Below are positions 1 to 5,930 of a stretch of 11,956 bases of DNA, piece by piece. The stretch lies in the NCBI GenBank assembly GCA_036376775.1, contig DASUZP010000047.1, positions 1 through 11,956 of the forward strand, written 5' to 3'. The stretch is from VRUE01 sp036376775 (lineage in GTDB: Bacteria; Actinomycetota; Thermoleophilia; Solirubrobacterales; 70-9). The number at the start of each line of letters is the position of its first letter. Position 1 is the first letter of the stretch. The translations under genes were made by a program, and so were the position numbers. The notes below the pieces were generated by a model. The model saw only the letters and a program-made list of their open reading frames with translations, did not search any database and was not told where the DNA came from.

Positions 1-1080
1 GTGATCCCGCAGATCAGCCTGATCATGGGCCCCTGCGCCGGCGGCGCCGTCTACTCGCCGGCAATGACCGACTTCATCTTCATGGTCAAAGAGACCTCCC
101 ACATGTTCATCACCGGCCCCGAAGTGATCAAGACCGTGACCGGGGAGGAGGTCGAGTTCGAGGAGCTGGGCGGGGCGATGAGCCACAACAGCAAGTCCGG
201 CGTCGCCCACTTCGCCGCCGAGGACGAGGAGAGCTGCCTCGAGGACGTCCGCTACCTGCTCGGCTTCCTGCCCTCGAACAACCTCGAGGCGCCGCCCCGC
301 TTCGCCCCCGAGGACGACCCCGAGCGTGAAGACGAGGATCTCGAAACGGTCGTCCCCGACGATCCCTCCAAGCCCTACGACATGCGCGAGGTGATCACCC
401 GCATCGTCGACGACGAGGAGTTCTTCGAGGTCCACGAGCACTTCGCCAAGAACATCGTCTGCGGCTTCTCCCGCCTCGACGGCTTCCCGGTCGGGATCGT
501 CGGCAACCAGCCCGCCCACCTCGCCGGCGTGCTCGACATCGAGGCCTCCGAGAAGGCGGCGCGCTTCGTCCGCACCTGCGACGCCTACAACGTCCCGATC
601 ATCACCTTCACCGACGTGCCCGGCTTCCTGCCCGGCACCGACCAGGAGTGGAACGGGATCATCCGCCACGGCGCCAAGCTGCTCTACGCCTTCACCGAGG
701 CGACCGTGCCGAAGCTCACCGTCGTCACCCGCAAGGCCTACGGCGGCGCCTATGACGTGATGAACTCGAAGCACATGCTGGCCGACTACAACGTCGCCTG
801 GCCGACGGCCGAGGTCGCGGTGATGGGCCCCGAGGGCGCGGTCAACATCATCTACCGCAAAGACATCGCCTCCTCGCCGACCCCCGACGAGCGTCGCCAG
901 AAGCTGATCGACGACTACAAAGCCCACTTCGCCAACCCCTACTCGGCGGCGGAGCGCGGCTACATCGACGACGTGATCGAGCCGCGCGAAACGCGTCCCA
1001 AGCTGATCAAGGCGCTGCGCATGCTGCAGAGCAAGCGGGTCGAGCAGCCGAAGCGCAAGCACGGGAATATCCCGCTGTAG
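1..1080 (+). CDS. pccB: Acyl-CoA (propionyl-CoA) carboxylase, carboxyltransferase beta subunit, 5' truncated
   Basis: The product is the carboxyltransferase subunit of a biotin-dependent acyl-CoA carboxylase, which moves CO2 from carboxybiotin to propionyl-CoA or a similar acyl-CoA in the cytosol. About 359 residues are visible. Family members are usually about 510-530 aa, so roughly 150-170 N-terminal residues lie outside the window, and the GTG at base 1 is an internal Val codon rather than a start. Visible hallmarks are the glycine-rich GPCAGGAVYSPA stretch of the N-terminal crotonase-like half, DVPGFLPGTDQE, and KAYGGAYDVMNSKH in the C-terminal half. The tail (KRKHGNIPL) matches the usual family end. 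Substrate (propionyl, acetyl or longer acyl) cannot be fixed from this fragment. The biotin-carrying alpha subunit is not in the window. The next gene is convergent, separated by a hairpin. Confidence 0.95.
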   Translation: MIPQISLIMGPCAGGAVYSPAMTDFIFMVKETSHMFITGPEVIKTVTGEEVEFEELGGAMSHNSKSGVAHFAAEDEESCLEDVRYLLGFLPSNNLEAPPRFAPEDDPEREDEDLETVVPDDPSKPYDMREVITRIVDDEEFFEVHEHFAKNIVCGFSRLDGFPVGIVGNQPAHLAGVLDIEASEKAARFVRTCDAYNVPIITFTDVPGFLPGTDQEWNGIIRHGAKLLYAFTEATVPKLTVVTRKAYGGAYDVMNSKHMLADYNVAWPTAEVAVMGPEGAVNIIYRKDIASSPTPDERRQKLIDDYKAHFANPYSAAERGYIDDVIEPRETRPKLIKALRMLQSKRVEQPKRKHGNIPL

Positions 1081-1113
1081 CCCTAGGGGCGCGCGGGTCC
1101 TGTCACGGCGGCC

Positions 1114-1160
1114 TCCCCCATGTGCTCGGACGCGCTTCGCGCGTCCTCCGCTATGGGGGA
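1114..1160. terminator. Two-tier hairpin between convergent genes, possible bidirectional terminator or repeat element
   Basis: An outer perfect 8-bp stem (TCCCCCAT at 1114-1121 with ATGGGGGA at 1153-1160) encloses a symmetric 6 x 6 internal loop and an inner perfect 8-bp stem (GGACGCGC at 1128-1135 with GCGCGTCC at 1139-1146) capped by TTC. It lies between the ends of the carboxylase gene and the convergent TetR gene. There is no T run, so classical intrinsic termination is not certain. The compact architecture also resembles dispersed intergenic palindromic repeats. Confidence 0.55.
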
Positions 1161-1186
1161 CCCCCGCCGCCGCGCCACCCGCGCGA

Positions 1187-1918
1187 TCAGCGCTCTGGCG
1201 GGAGCGGCGAAGGGGGAGGCACCGGCGAGGCGACCCCCGTCGCCGCCTCACGACGGGCTCTCCACGTTGCAAGGGGGGCTGCGGTCATCTCCTCCCAGGC
1301 GGCGGCCTCGCCGAGGTATTGCATGACGACGAAGTGGAGCAGGCCGGGGAGCATCTCGGCGGCACGCGCTGCGTCGCCGTCGAGCAGTTTCGCCGCCAAG
1401 AGCGTGTCGATCGCCCCTACAATGAAGTCCGACGTAATAGGAGGTGGAGCTTGGCGAGAGGGGATCTCGCGGCGCGCGCTGTCCAGTGCGCGGGAGAGGC
1501 GCTCCATCAGATCGCGCCGCTGGGCGAGCGCTCGCTCGTCGGCAGCATGCACCTCGACCACCAGCGCTTTGGCGATCGCCGGCTGGTTGGCGCAGAACTC
1601 GAGCAGCTCGGCCAGCGCGGCGCGCAGGCCTTCGCGCCAGGACGGCTGGCGCTTCGCCGCCCCGGTGAGGCGGCGGTAGAGCCACTCTCCGGCGTCCCCG
1701 TAGGCCTGCGCGAAGCAGTCCTCGCGGTCGGCGAAGTGCTTGTAAAAGGTCGCGCGGCTGGTCTGGGCCCGCTCGATCACATGGCGGACGGCGACATGCT
1801 CGAAGCCCAATTCGCCGCTCGTCAGGAGCATCGCCTCGAGGATCCGCTCCCGGGGGGGCCGGCGCCCCTTAGAGCCGGGGAAGATGAGGACCGTACCGCT
1901 GTCGCCGTCCGAAAACAT
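1187..1918 (-). CDS. TetR/AcrR-family transcriptional regulator 1
   Basis: This is a predicted 243-aa cytosolic DNA-binding repressor with an all-helical ligand-binding C-terminal domain. The TetR N-terminal helices run from about residue 22 to 70: RERILEAM, then the HTH around residues 40-62 with SRATFYKHFADREDCF as recognition helix and exit. A late YLGE motif near the end of the ligand domain is shared with the neighbouring paralogs. The last ~15 residues are proline-rich and look disordered. The ATG start has AAAGGAG a very short distance upstream, and a -10-like TATACC at 1938-1933 would give a leader of only a few bases. The gene is divergent from regulator 2 and convergent with the carboxylase. 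Ligand and targets are unknown. Autoregulation through the 1948-1980 dyad is possible. Confidence 0.9.
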   Translation of the reverse strand: MFSDGDSGTVLIFPGSKGRRPPRERILEAMLLTSGELGFEHVAVRHVIERAQTSRATFYKHFADREDCFAQAYGDAGEWLYRRLTGAAKRQPSWREGLRAALAELLEFCANQPAIAKALVVEVHAADERALAQRRDLMERLSRALDSARREIPSRQAPPPITSDFIVGAIDTLLAAKLLDGDAARAAEMLPGLLHFVVMQYLGEAAAWEEMTAAPLATWRARREAATGVASPVPPPSPLPPER

Positions 1919-1947
1919 GCTCCTTTTGTCTAGGTATAGCAGCTTTT

Positions 1948-1980
1948 AGAAACATGGTTGCCTAGAACGCAATGTTTTCT
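1948..1980. promoter_or_regulatory. Imperfect inverted repeat in the divergent TetR intergenic region, candidate operator
   Basis: AGAAACAT (1948-1955) and ATGTTTTCT (1972-1980) form an inverted repeat with one extra T in the right arm and about 16 bp between arms. It lies in an AT-rich island between two divergently transcribed TetR genes, upstream of the promoter of the plus-strand one. That position would suit a TetR operator, but the arms are short and the spacing is wide for one dimer. Confidence 0.35.
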
Positions 1981-1994
1981 GGAGAAAAGGCAAG

Positions 1995-2023
1995 TAGACA
2001 TCAGATATATGTTTTGGTACCGT
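1995..2023 (+). promoter_or_regulatory. Promoter of TetR regulator 2, leaderless type
   Basis: TAGACA (1995-2000, five of six bases of TTGACA), a 17-bp spacer, and TACCGT (2018-2023, TANNNT type) are followed by six bases and then the ATG at 2030. A transcript starting at the usual distance would begin at or beside the ATG. This is the best-formed promoter in the window and supports the 2030 start over the upstream TTG at 1958 or ATG at 2009. Confidence 0.6.
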
Positions 2024-2029
2024 CTTGGC

Positions 2030-2716
2030 ATGGCCGACTCGCGGTCCCTGTCGGAGCGCCTCTCGAAACTGCCCCCCGGGCGTCATCTGATCCCGCGCGA
2101 CTTCGTCTCCCAGAATCAGCGCGAGCGGATGTTGCTGGCGACCGCGGAGCTGGTCGCCGAGCGTGGCTACCAGAAGACGACGATCGAGCTGATCGCGAAG
2201 ACCGCGCGGGTCGCCCTCGTCACCTTCTACGAGCACTTCGCCAACAAGGAAGAGTGTTTTCTCGCTGCTTTCGACGAGAGCGTCGCGGCGGCGGGCGAGG
2301 TCTTCGCCGAGCTGCTCGATGCCGAACAGCCCTGGGTCGATCAGATCTCCAGGGGTCTCGATGTCTTCCTGGAGATGGTCATCGCCGAGCAGGCCCGAGC
2401 CAAGCTCTGCATCGTCGAGAGCCAGGCGGCAGGCGGCGAGGCTCTTGCCCGCTACCAGTCGATGTTGGAGAGCATCGCGCCGAAGCTGCGCGAGGGGCGA
2501 GAGCACAACCCGCGGGCGAGCCGGCTGCCGGAGGGGCTCGAGGTGGCGATCGTCGGGGGCCTGATGTGGCTGGTGCATCAGCGACTTCTCTCCGGCCAAG
2601 TCGACGATCTCAAGGGTCTGCTGCCGGAGATGCTGCAGGTGACGTTGACGCCTTACGTCGGGGAGGTCGAGGCAGCGCGCGCCGCGGAGGCGGCCCAAGC
2701 TCGGGCGGCGGCCTAG
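2030..2716 (+). CDS. TetR/AcrR-family transcriptional regulator 2
   Basis: This is a 228-aa TetR-type repressor. A short N-terminal arm carries LPPGRHLIPRDF and QNQRER, followed by the HTH at residues about 49-70 ending in VTFYEHFANKEECF. A ligand domain follows, with an AAGGEALARY stretch in its middle and LTPYVGEVEAA near the end. It is clearly a paralog of regulator 4 over its whole length (same arm, same TFYEHFA.KE.CFLAA, same IE/VE..AAGGE, same PYVG). The start was chosen because the ATG at 2030 lies six bases after a good -10. Earlier starts would extend it by 7-24 residues unlike the paralog. It is probably co-transcribed with regulator 3, whose start is 49 nt after this stop. Target and ligand are unknown. 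Confidence 0.9.
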   Translation: MADSRSLSERLSKLPPGRHLIPRDFVSQNQRERMLLATAELVAERGYQKTTIELIAKTARVALVTFYEHFANKEECFLAAFDESVAAAGEVFAELLDAEQPWVDQISRGLDVFLEMVIAEQARAKLCIVESQAAGGEALARYQSMLESIAPKLREGREHNPRASRLPEGLEVAIVGGLMWLVHQRLLSGQVDDLKGLLPEMLQVTLTPYVGEVEAARAAEAAQARAAA

Positions 2717-2765
2717 TGGTTTTCCAGCCGAGGATGGCGAAGGCAGGGAGTTGGGCCAGGAAGAT

Positions 2766-3386
2766 GTGAACGGTCCGCGCAGAGGACGCGATCCGGCGCG
2801 GGAGCGGATCGCCGCCGCGATGGTGGAGATCGTCGCCGACCATGGCTTCGCCGCGGTTGACATAGAGGCGCTCTGCGAACGGGCCGAAGTCGGCCGCTCG
2901 CACTTCGACCGCTGCTTCGCCGACCTCGAGGATTGCTTCCTCGGCCTCCACGACGAGGTGATGGAGGAGCTCTGCGTAAAGGTCGACGGGGCCTGCAACG
3001 GCCGCCGGGCCTGGCACGACCGGATCTGGGCGGCCGGGGTGGGGGCGATGCGTTACCTGCAGGAGGACCCAGCCCGTGCGCGCTTTCTCGTCGTCGCAGT
3101 AAACGGCGCCGGCAGTGGCGCCCAAGCGCGTCGTGACCGGATCGTGCAGCGGATCGCCGACTTCCTCGACGGCGGCCGCAGCGAGGTCGAAGGCGCGCGA
3201 CCGATGTCGCGCTGCACGGCCGAAATCGCCGCCGGCGCCGTCTACAACACGATCCTGGCCAAAATCGAATCGGGTTCGATCGAACGCGGCGAAGAGTTCC
3301 TGCCCGAGCTGATCTACCTGGCGACGATGCCCTATCTGGGAGCCCGTGCCGCCGAGGACGAGCTGCTGGTCCAGCCGCTGCGGTAG
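2766..3386 (+). CDS. TetR/AcrR-family transcriptional regulator 3, divergent
   Basis: This predicted TetR-type regulator is 206 aa from GTG 2766. AGGAAG lies just upstream of that codon. The alternative TTG at 2751 adds five residues but has AGGGAG directly abutting it, so I prefer GTG. The N-terminal domain has the RERIAAAMVEIVADHGF pattern and an HTH ending GRSHFDRCFADLEDCF. The common TFYEHF/TFYKHF recognition segment is replaced by SHFDRCF, so its DNA specificity probably differs from the neighbours. The C-terminal domain ends with MPYLG, the same terminal landmark as the other three. It follows regulator 2 by 49 nt on the same strand and shows no own TANNNT box at the leaderless spacing, suggesting an operon. 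Function beyond DNA binding is not evident. Confidence 0.82.
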   Translation: MNGPRRGRDPARERIAAAMVEIVADHGFAAVDIEALCERAEVGRSHFDRCFADLEDCFLGLHDEVMEELCVKVDGACNGRRAWHDRIWAAGVGAMRYLQEDPARARFLVVAVNGAGSGAQARRDRIVQRIADFLDGGRSEVEGARPMSRCTAEIAAGAVYNTILAKIESGSIERGEEFLPELIYLATMPYLGARAAEDELLVQPLR

Positions 3387-3410
3387 TGCCGTAACCGCCC
3401 GCCGCTGGGG

Positions 3411-3416
3411 TATCGT
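3411..3416 (+). promoter_or_regulatory. -10 box of TetR regulator 4, leaderless spacing
   Basis: TATCGT is followed by exactly six bases (CGGTCC) and the GTG start at 3423. No convincing -35 hexamer is visible at 17-18 bp. It lies in the 36-bp gap after regulator 3. Confidence 0.45.
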
Positions 3417-3422
3417 CGGTCC

Positions 3423-4112
3423 GTGGCCAAGGGGAAGGCGAAGAAAGGGGACGGAGTCGACGCCGCGCTGGCTTCATCGCCGCGCCTGCCGGCCGGTCGC
3501 CATGGCCTGCCGCGCGAGTTCATCGTCCAAAACCAGCGCGAGCGGATCGTCACCGCGCTGGTCGACACGGTCGCCGAGCGCGGCTACAACGCGACCACCG
3601 TCGCCAACATCACCAAAGCCGCCTCGGTCTCCCGGCGCACCTTCTATGAGCACTTCGCCGACAAGGAAGCCTGCTTCCTCGCCGCCTACGAAATGGTCGC
3701 CGACCACATCGCCGCCTCGATGCGGGCCGCGGCGGAGGTCTTTGAGGAGTGGCCGCAAAAGGTCCGTGCGGCGCTGGCGACGATGCTGCGCTTCCTCGCC
3801 GGCGAGCCCGAGCTGGCTCGCCTCTGCATGATCGAGCCGATCGCCGCGGGCGGCGAGATCGCTGCCCGCCATCGCGCCTCGATGCAGGGGCTGATCGAGA
3901 TCCTCAAGGCGGGCCGGCCCGAGCACAGCGGCGAGCACCCGTTGCCCGAGGCGACCGAGGAGACCCTGGTCGGTGGCATCGTCTCGCTGATCGTGCGCGA
4001 GATCAGCGCCGACCGCACCGAGCAGCTCGAGTCGTTGCTGTCCGACCTGGTCGAGCTGACCCTGGCGCCTTACGTCGGCGTCGAGGAGGCCGCGCGCCTA
4101 GCTCGTCAATAG
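3423..4112 (+). CDS. TetR/AcrR-family transcriptional regulator 4
   Basis: This is a 229-aa TetR-type repressor starting at GTG. A lysine-rich N-terminal arm (KGKAKKGD) precedes LPAGRHGLPREF and QNQRER, then the HTH at residues about 58-78 with SRRTFYEHFADKEACF. The ligand domain contains LCMIEPIAAGGE and ends in LAPYVGVEEAARLA. Similarity to regulator 2 is full-length, pointing to an old tandem duplication. The start is supported by a TANNNT box six bases upstream and by alignment of the arm with its paralog. Its last 15 bases overlap the end of the convergent fic gene. No adjacent target gene suggests its ligand. Confidence 0.9.
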   Translation: MAKGKAKKGDGVDAALASSPRLPAGRHGLPREFIVQNQRERIVTALVDTVAERGYNATTVANITKAASVSRRTFYEHFADKEACFLAAYEMVADHIAASMRAAAEVFEEWPQKVRAALATMLRFLAGEPELARLCMIEPIAAGGEIAARHRASMQGLIEILKAGRPEHSGEHPLPEATEETLVGGIVSLIVREISADRTEQLESLLSDLVELTLAPYVGVEEAARLARQ

Positions 4113-5186
4113 GGATCGCAGTCGCTCGCTTGCCCAGTAGCTCGTGCTCGGCCCTCGTCCTCGCTGCTCGACGAGCCCGCTGTCCAAAAGGCGCCGCAGG
4201 TCGGCGCTCACCGTCGCGGTGGATATGCCGGCTTCTTCGCCGTATCTGGCACGGTTTGCGCCACCGATCAAGCTCTGCTCGAGTGCGATCGCGAAGCGAT
4301 CGGGCCAGCCACGATCCGCGACCTCTCGTTCGAGTCGCTCCCAGCGCGCCCCGGCGTCGCGGATCTGCGCGAGCCGTTGTTCGGCCTGTGCAATATGAGC
4401 CTCGATGCAGAATCGGACCCAGTCCGAGGCATCGCGATCCGGTTGGTAGCTACCACCCTGGGTGTCTCGCAGCGCTGCGTAGTAGGCAGGGGTGTTTTTC
4501 CCGAGGTACTCCTCGATCGAGGAGAACTCCGGTGAGAGGATTCCATCGCGGGCCAGAACGAGGGATTGGACGATTCGCGCGATGCGCCCGTTGCCATCGC
4601 GGAAGGGATGAACCGAGATGACGTTGAGATGCGCCATCGCCGCACGGACGACGGCGTCGACCCCCGATGCGTCGCCAGCCAGCCAATCGACGACCTCGGC
4701 CATCAGGGCCGCGACGTCCTCGCCGTCGGGCCCCCGATAGTCGATCCCGCCGTCGGGCCCGGTCACCGATATCGGCCCGGTCCGCCAGAGGCCGGGACCC
4801 TTGTCCCGCTGGAAGTGGCATGCGTCGAAGTGCAGATCGAGGATGACGCGATCGAGCCAACGGAAATCCGGGTCGCGGGCCATCGCTCCGACATGGTCCA
4901 TCGCCCGCGCGTAGCAGACAACCGCAAGTCGACTCTCGTCCTTGCTGTCGGCCGGGTCCTCGCCGCGCGCCAGCGCGATCGCTTCCGCGGGCTCGACGCT
5001 ATAGCCCTCGATTGACGTCGAGCTCTCGATCGAGCTGGCGCGGACGGCTCTCCGCAAGGCGCCCATCCAGGGCGTTGTCCGCCCGACTTTGCTGCCTAGG
5101 ACCTGGCGCAGGCCGTTCAACCGGTCGAGCCGAGCCCGGAGAGCGGCCGTGATCGGCGGCGTCGCAAAGATCGTCATGTCCAGCAT
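4098..5186 (-). CDS. Fic-domain protein (AMP-transferase) with N-terminal inhibitory helix and C-terminal winged HTH
   Basis: This 362-aa Fic-family enzyme is predicted to transfer AMP from ATP to a hydroxyl of a target protein. The Fic core motif HPFRDGNGRIAR is intact at residues 193-204, with catalytic His193. Upstream, S56-TSI-E60-G61 fits the inhibitory (S/T)xxxE(G/N) motif. Because it lies N-terminal to the Fic core, it places the protein in class II, where the enzyme is self-inhibited by one Glu. The flap segment around GLWRTGPISVTG (132-143) is also typical. Residues ~300-358 (ARYGEEAGISTATVSADLRRLLDSGLV) read as a winged helix-turn-helix, so the protein may bind DNA. ATG 5186 is preferred; ATG 5177 would remove three residues. 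The 24-bp palindrome 8-31 bases upstream suggests autoregulation. The gene is divergent from a VapBC-like pair and overlaps the end of TetR 4. The target protein is unknown. Confidence 0.92.
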   Translation of the reverse strand: MLDMTIFATPPITAALRARLDRLNGLRQVLGSKVGRTTPWMGALRRAVRASSIESSTSIEGYSVEPAEAIALARGEDPADSKDESRLAVVCYARAMDHVGAMARDPDFRWLDRVILDLHFDACHFQRDKGPGLWRTGPISVTGPDGGIDYRGPDGEDVAALMAEVVDWLAGDASGVDAVVRAAMAHLNVISVHPFRDGNGRIARIVQSLVLARDGILSPEFSSIEEYLGKNTPAYYAALRDTQGGSYQPDRDASDWVRFCIEAHIAQAEQRLAQIRDAGARWERLEREVADRGWPDRFAIALEQSLIGGANRARYGEEAGISTATVSADLRRLLDSGLVEQRGRGPSTSYWASERLRSLLTS

Positions 5187-5188
5187 GC

Positions 5189-5220
5189 TAGACGATTAGA
5201 CGTCTAGTCGTCTAATCATG
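5189..5220. promoter_or_regulatory. Fic operator candidate: four phased 8-bp units with a 24-bp near-perfect palindrome
   Basis: Four consecutive 8-mers read TAGACGAT, TAGACGTC, TAGTCGTC, TAATCATG. Within them, 5194-5217 is a palindrome with arms GATTAGACG and CGTCTAATC around a CTAG centre, with only one mismatched pair. A second, shorter perfect palindrome, TAGACGTCTA, is at 5197-5206. The site ends 8 bases before the fic ATG and covers the place where its -10 (TAATCG at 5198-5193) would fall. This is the expected layout for repression by a dimeric winged-helix protein. Confidence 0.7.
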
Positions 5221-5261
5221 ATGGCAGAAGAGCTGCGGAAGATCCAAGTTATGGGCTGTGG

Positions 5262-5267
5262 TACTGT
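5262..5267 (+). promoter_or_regulatory. -10 box of the antitoxin gene, leaderless spacing
   Basis: TACTGT is followed by exactly six bases (GTAATT) and the GTG at 5274. No clear -35 is seen. It lies about 40 bp downstream of the fic palindrome in the shared divergent region (5187-5273). Confidence 0.45.
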
Positions 5268-5273
5268 GTAATT

Positions 5274-5522
5274 GTGGTGCACATGAAAAATATCACGGTC
5301 TCGGTCCCGGAGGACGTCTATCGGGCGGCACGCGTCCGCGCCGCTGAAGACGGCAGCTCGGTCAGCGCTTTGGTGAGCCATTACCTGCGCTCACTCGGGG
5401 AGCGCGAGTCTGAGTTCTCGCGGCTGGAGAGCCTGCAAAGTCAGGTCCTTGCGGAGATTGATCGATTCCGCGGGGCCGACCGGCTCGGCCGCGATGAGCT
5501 CCACGAACGTGCGATTCGCTGA
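5274..5522 (+). CDS. Ribbon-helix-helix antitoxin, VapB-like
   Basis: This is an 82-aa protein. Its N-terminal MKNITVSVPEDVYRAAR is a beta strand followed by a first helix, and GSSVSALVSHYLRSL gives the second helix, the ribbon-helix-helix DNA-binding fold of many VapB antitoxins. The C-terminal part (residues ~45-82, ESEFSRLESLQSQVLAEIDRFRG) is charged and helical, as expected for a toxin-wrapping segment. Start choice: GTG 5274 is six bases after a TANNNT box and fits leaderless translation. GTG 5277 and ATG 5283 (79 aa, beginning MKNITV) are alternatives. The 3' end overlaps the PIN toxin gene by 29 bases. It is expected to neutralise the toxin and, with it, repress this promoter. Confidence 0.82.
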   Translation: MVHMKNITVSVPEDVYRAARVRAAEDGSSVSALVSHYLRSLGERESEFSRLESLQSQVLAEIDRFRGADRLGRDELHERAIR

Positions 5523-5922
5523 CACCAACGTCCTTCTCTATGCGGTGTCTCGCGATCCTGGCGAGAGACACAAGGCTGAGCTGGCTCGCGGAATCCTCGC
5601 CGAGCGCGACCTGGCACTCTCGGTTCAAGTCCTGCAGGAGTTTTACGTTCAAGCGACGCGGACGAGTCGCCCTGATCCACTCAGCCACGAGCAGACGGCG
5701 AAGCTGGTCGAGTCGTTTCTGCGCTTTCCCGTTGCGGAGGTCACCACCCAGGTGATGCTCGCGGCCCTCGCCACCCGCCATCGTTTCCGCATCTCCTACT
5801 GGGACGCCGCGATCCTCGAGGCCGCGCGGGCTCTCGGCTGTGAGACCGTCCTCTCCGAGGACCTGAGCGATGGCCAGGACTACGCAGGGGTGAGCGTCCA
5901 GAACCCGTTCCGCCCGACCTAG
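5494..5922 (+). CDS. PIN-domain ribonuclease toxin, VapC-like
   Basis: This 142-aa PIN-domain protein is a predicted Mg2+-dependent ribonuclease toxin. The acidic residues expected for the PIN active site are all present: Asp10 (FADTNVLLY), Glu49 (VLQEFY), Asp104 (SYWDAAILEAA) and Glu122/Asp123 (LSEDLSDG). Length matches the family (about 130-150 aa). ATG 5494 is preferred. GTG 5509 would start at VRFADTN and shorten the overlap with the antitoxin to 14 bases. An upstream in-frame start at 5449 would add a tail with no family match. The overlapping antitoxin-toxin order supports a type II toxin-antitoxin pair. RNA target is unknown. It ends 8 bases before the convergent importer operon ends, with no terminator between. 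Confidence 0.88.
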   Translation: MSSTNVRFADTNVLLYAVSRDPGERHKAELARGILAERDLALSVQVLQEFYVQATRTSRPDPLSHEQTAKLVESFLRFPVAEVTTQVMLAALATRHRFRISYWDAAILEAARALGCETVLSEDLSDGQDYAGVSVQNPFRPT

Positions 5923-5930
5923 CCGACCGC

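Noticed and set aside
1..3. GTG at base 1 as a true start codon
   Set aside because: The protein begins in the middle of the conserved carboxyltransferase fold, so this is an internal Val codon at the window edge.
1958..2029. Upstream TTG and ATG starts for TetR regulator 2
   Set aside because: They would place the promoter TACCGT inside the gene and add residues absent from the paralogous regulator 4.
3749..4621. Long plus-strand open frame spanning the ends of TetR 4 and fic
   Set aside because: Arg/Pro/Ala-rich composition with no domain. It overlaps two well-supported genes in other frames.
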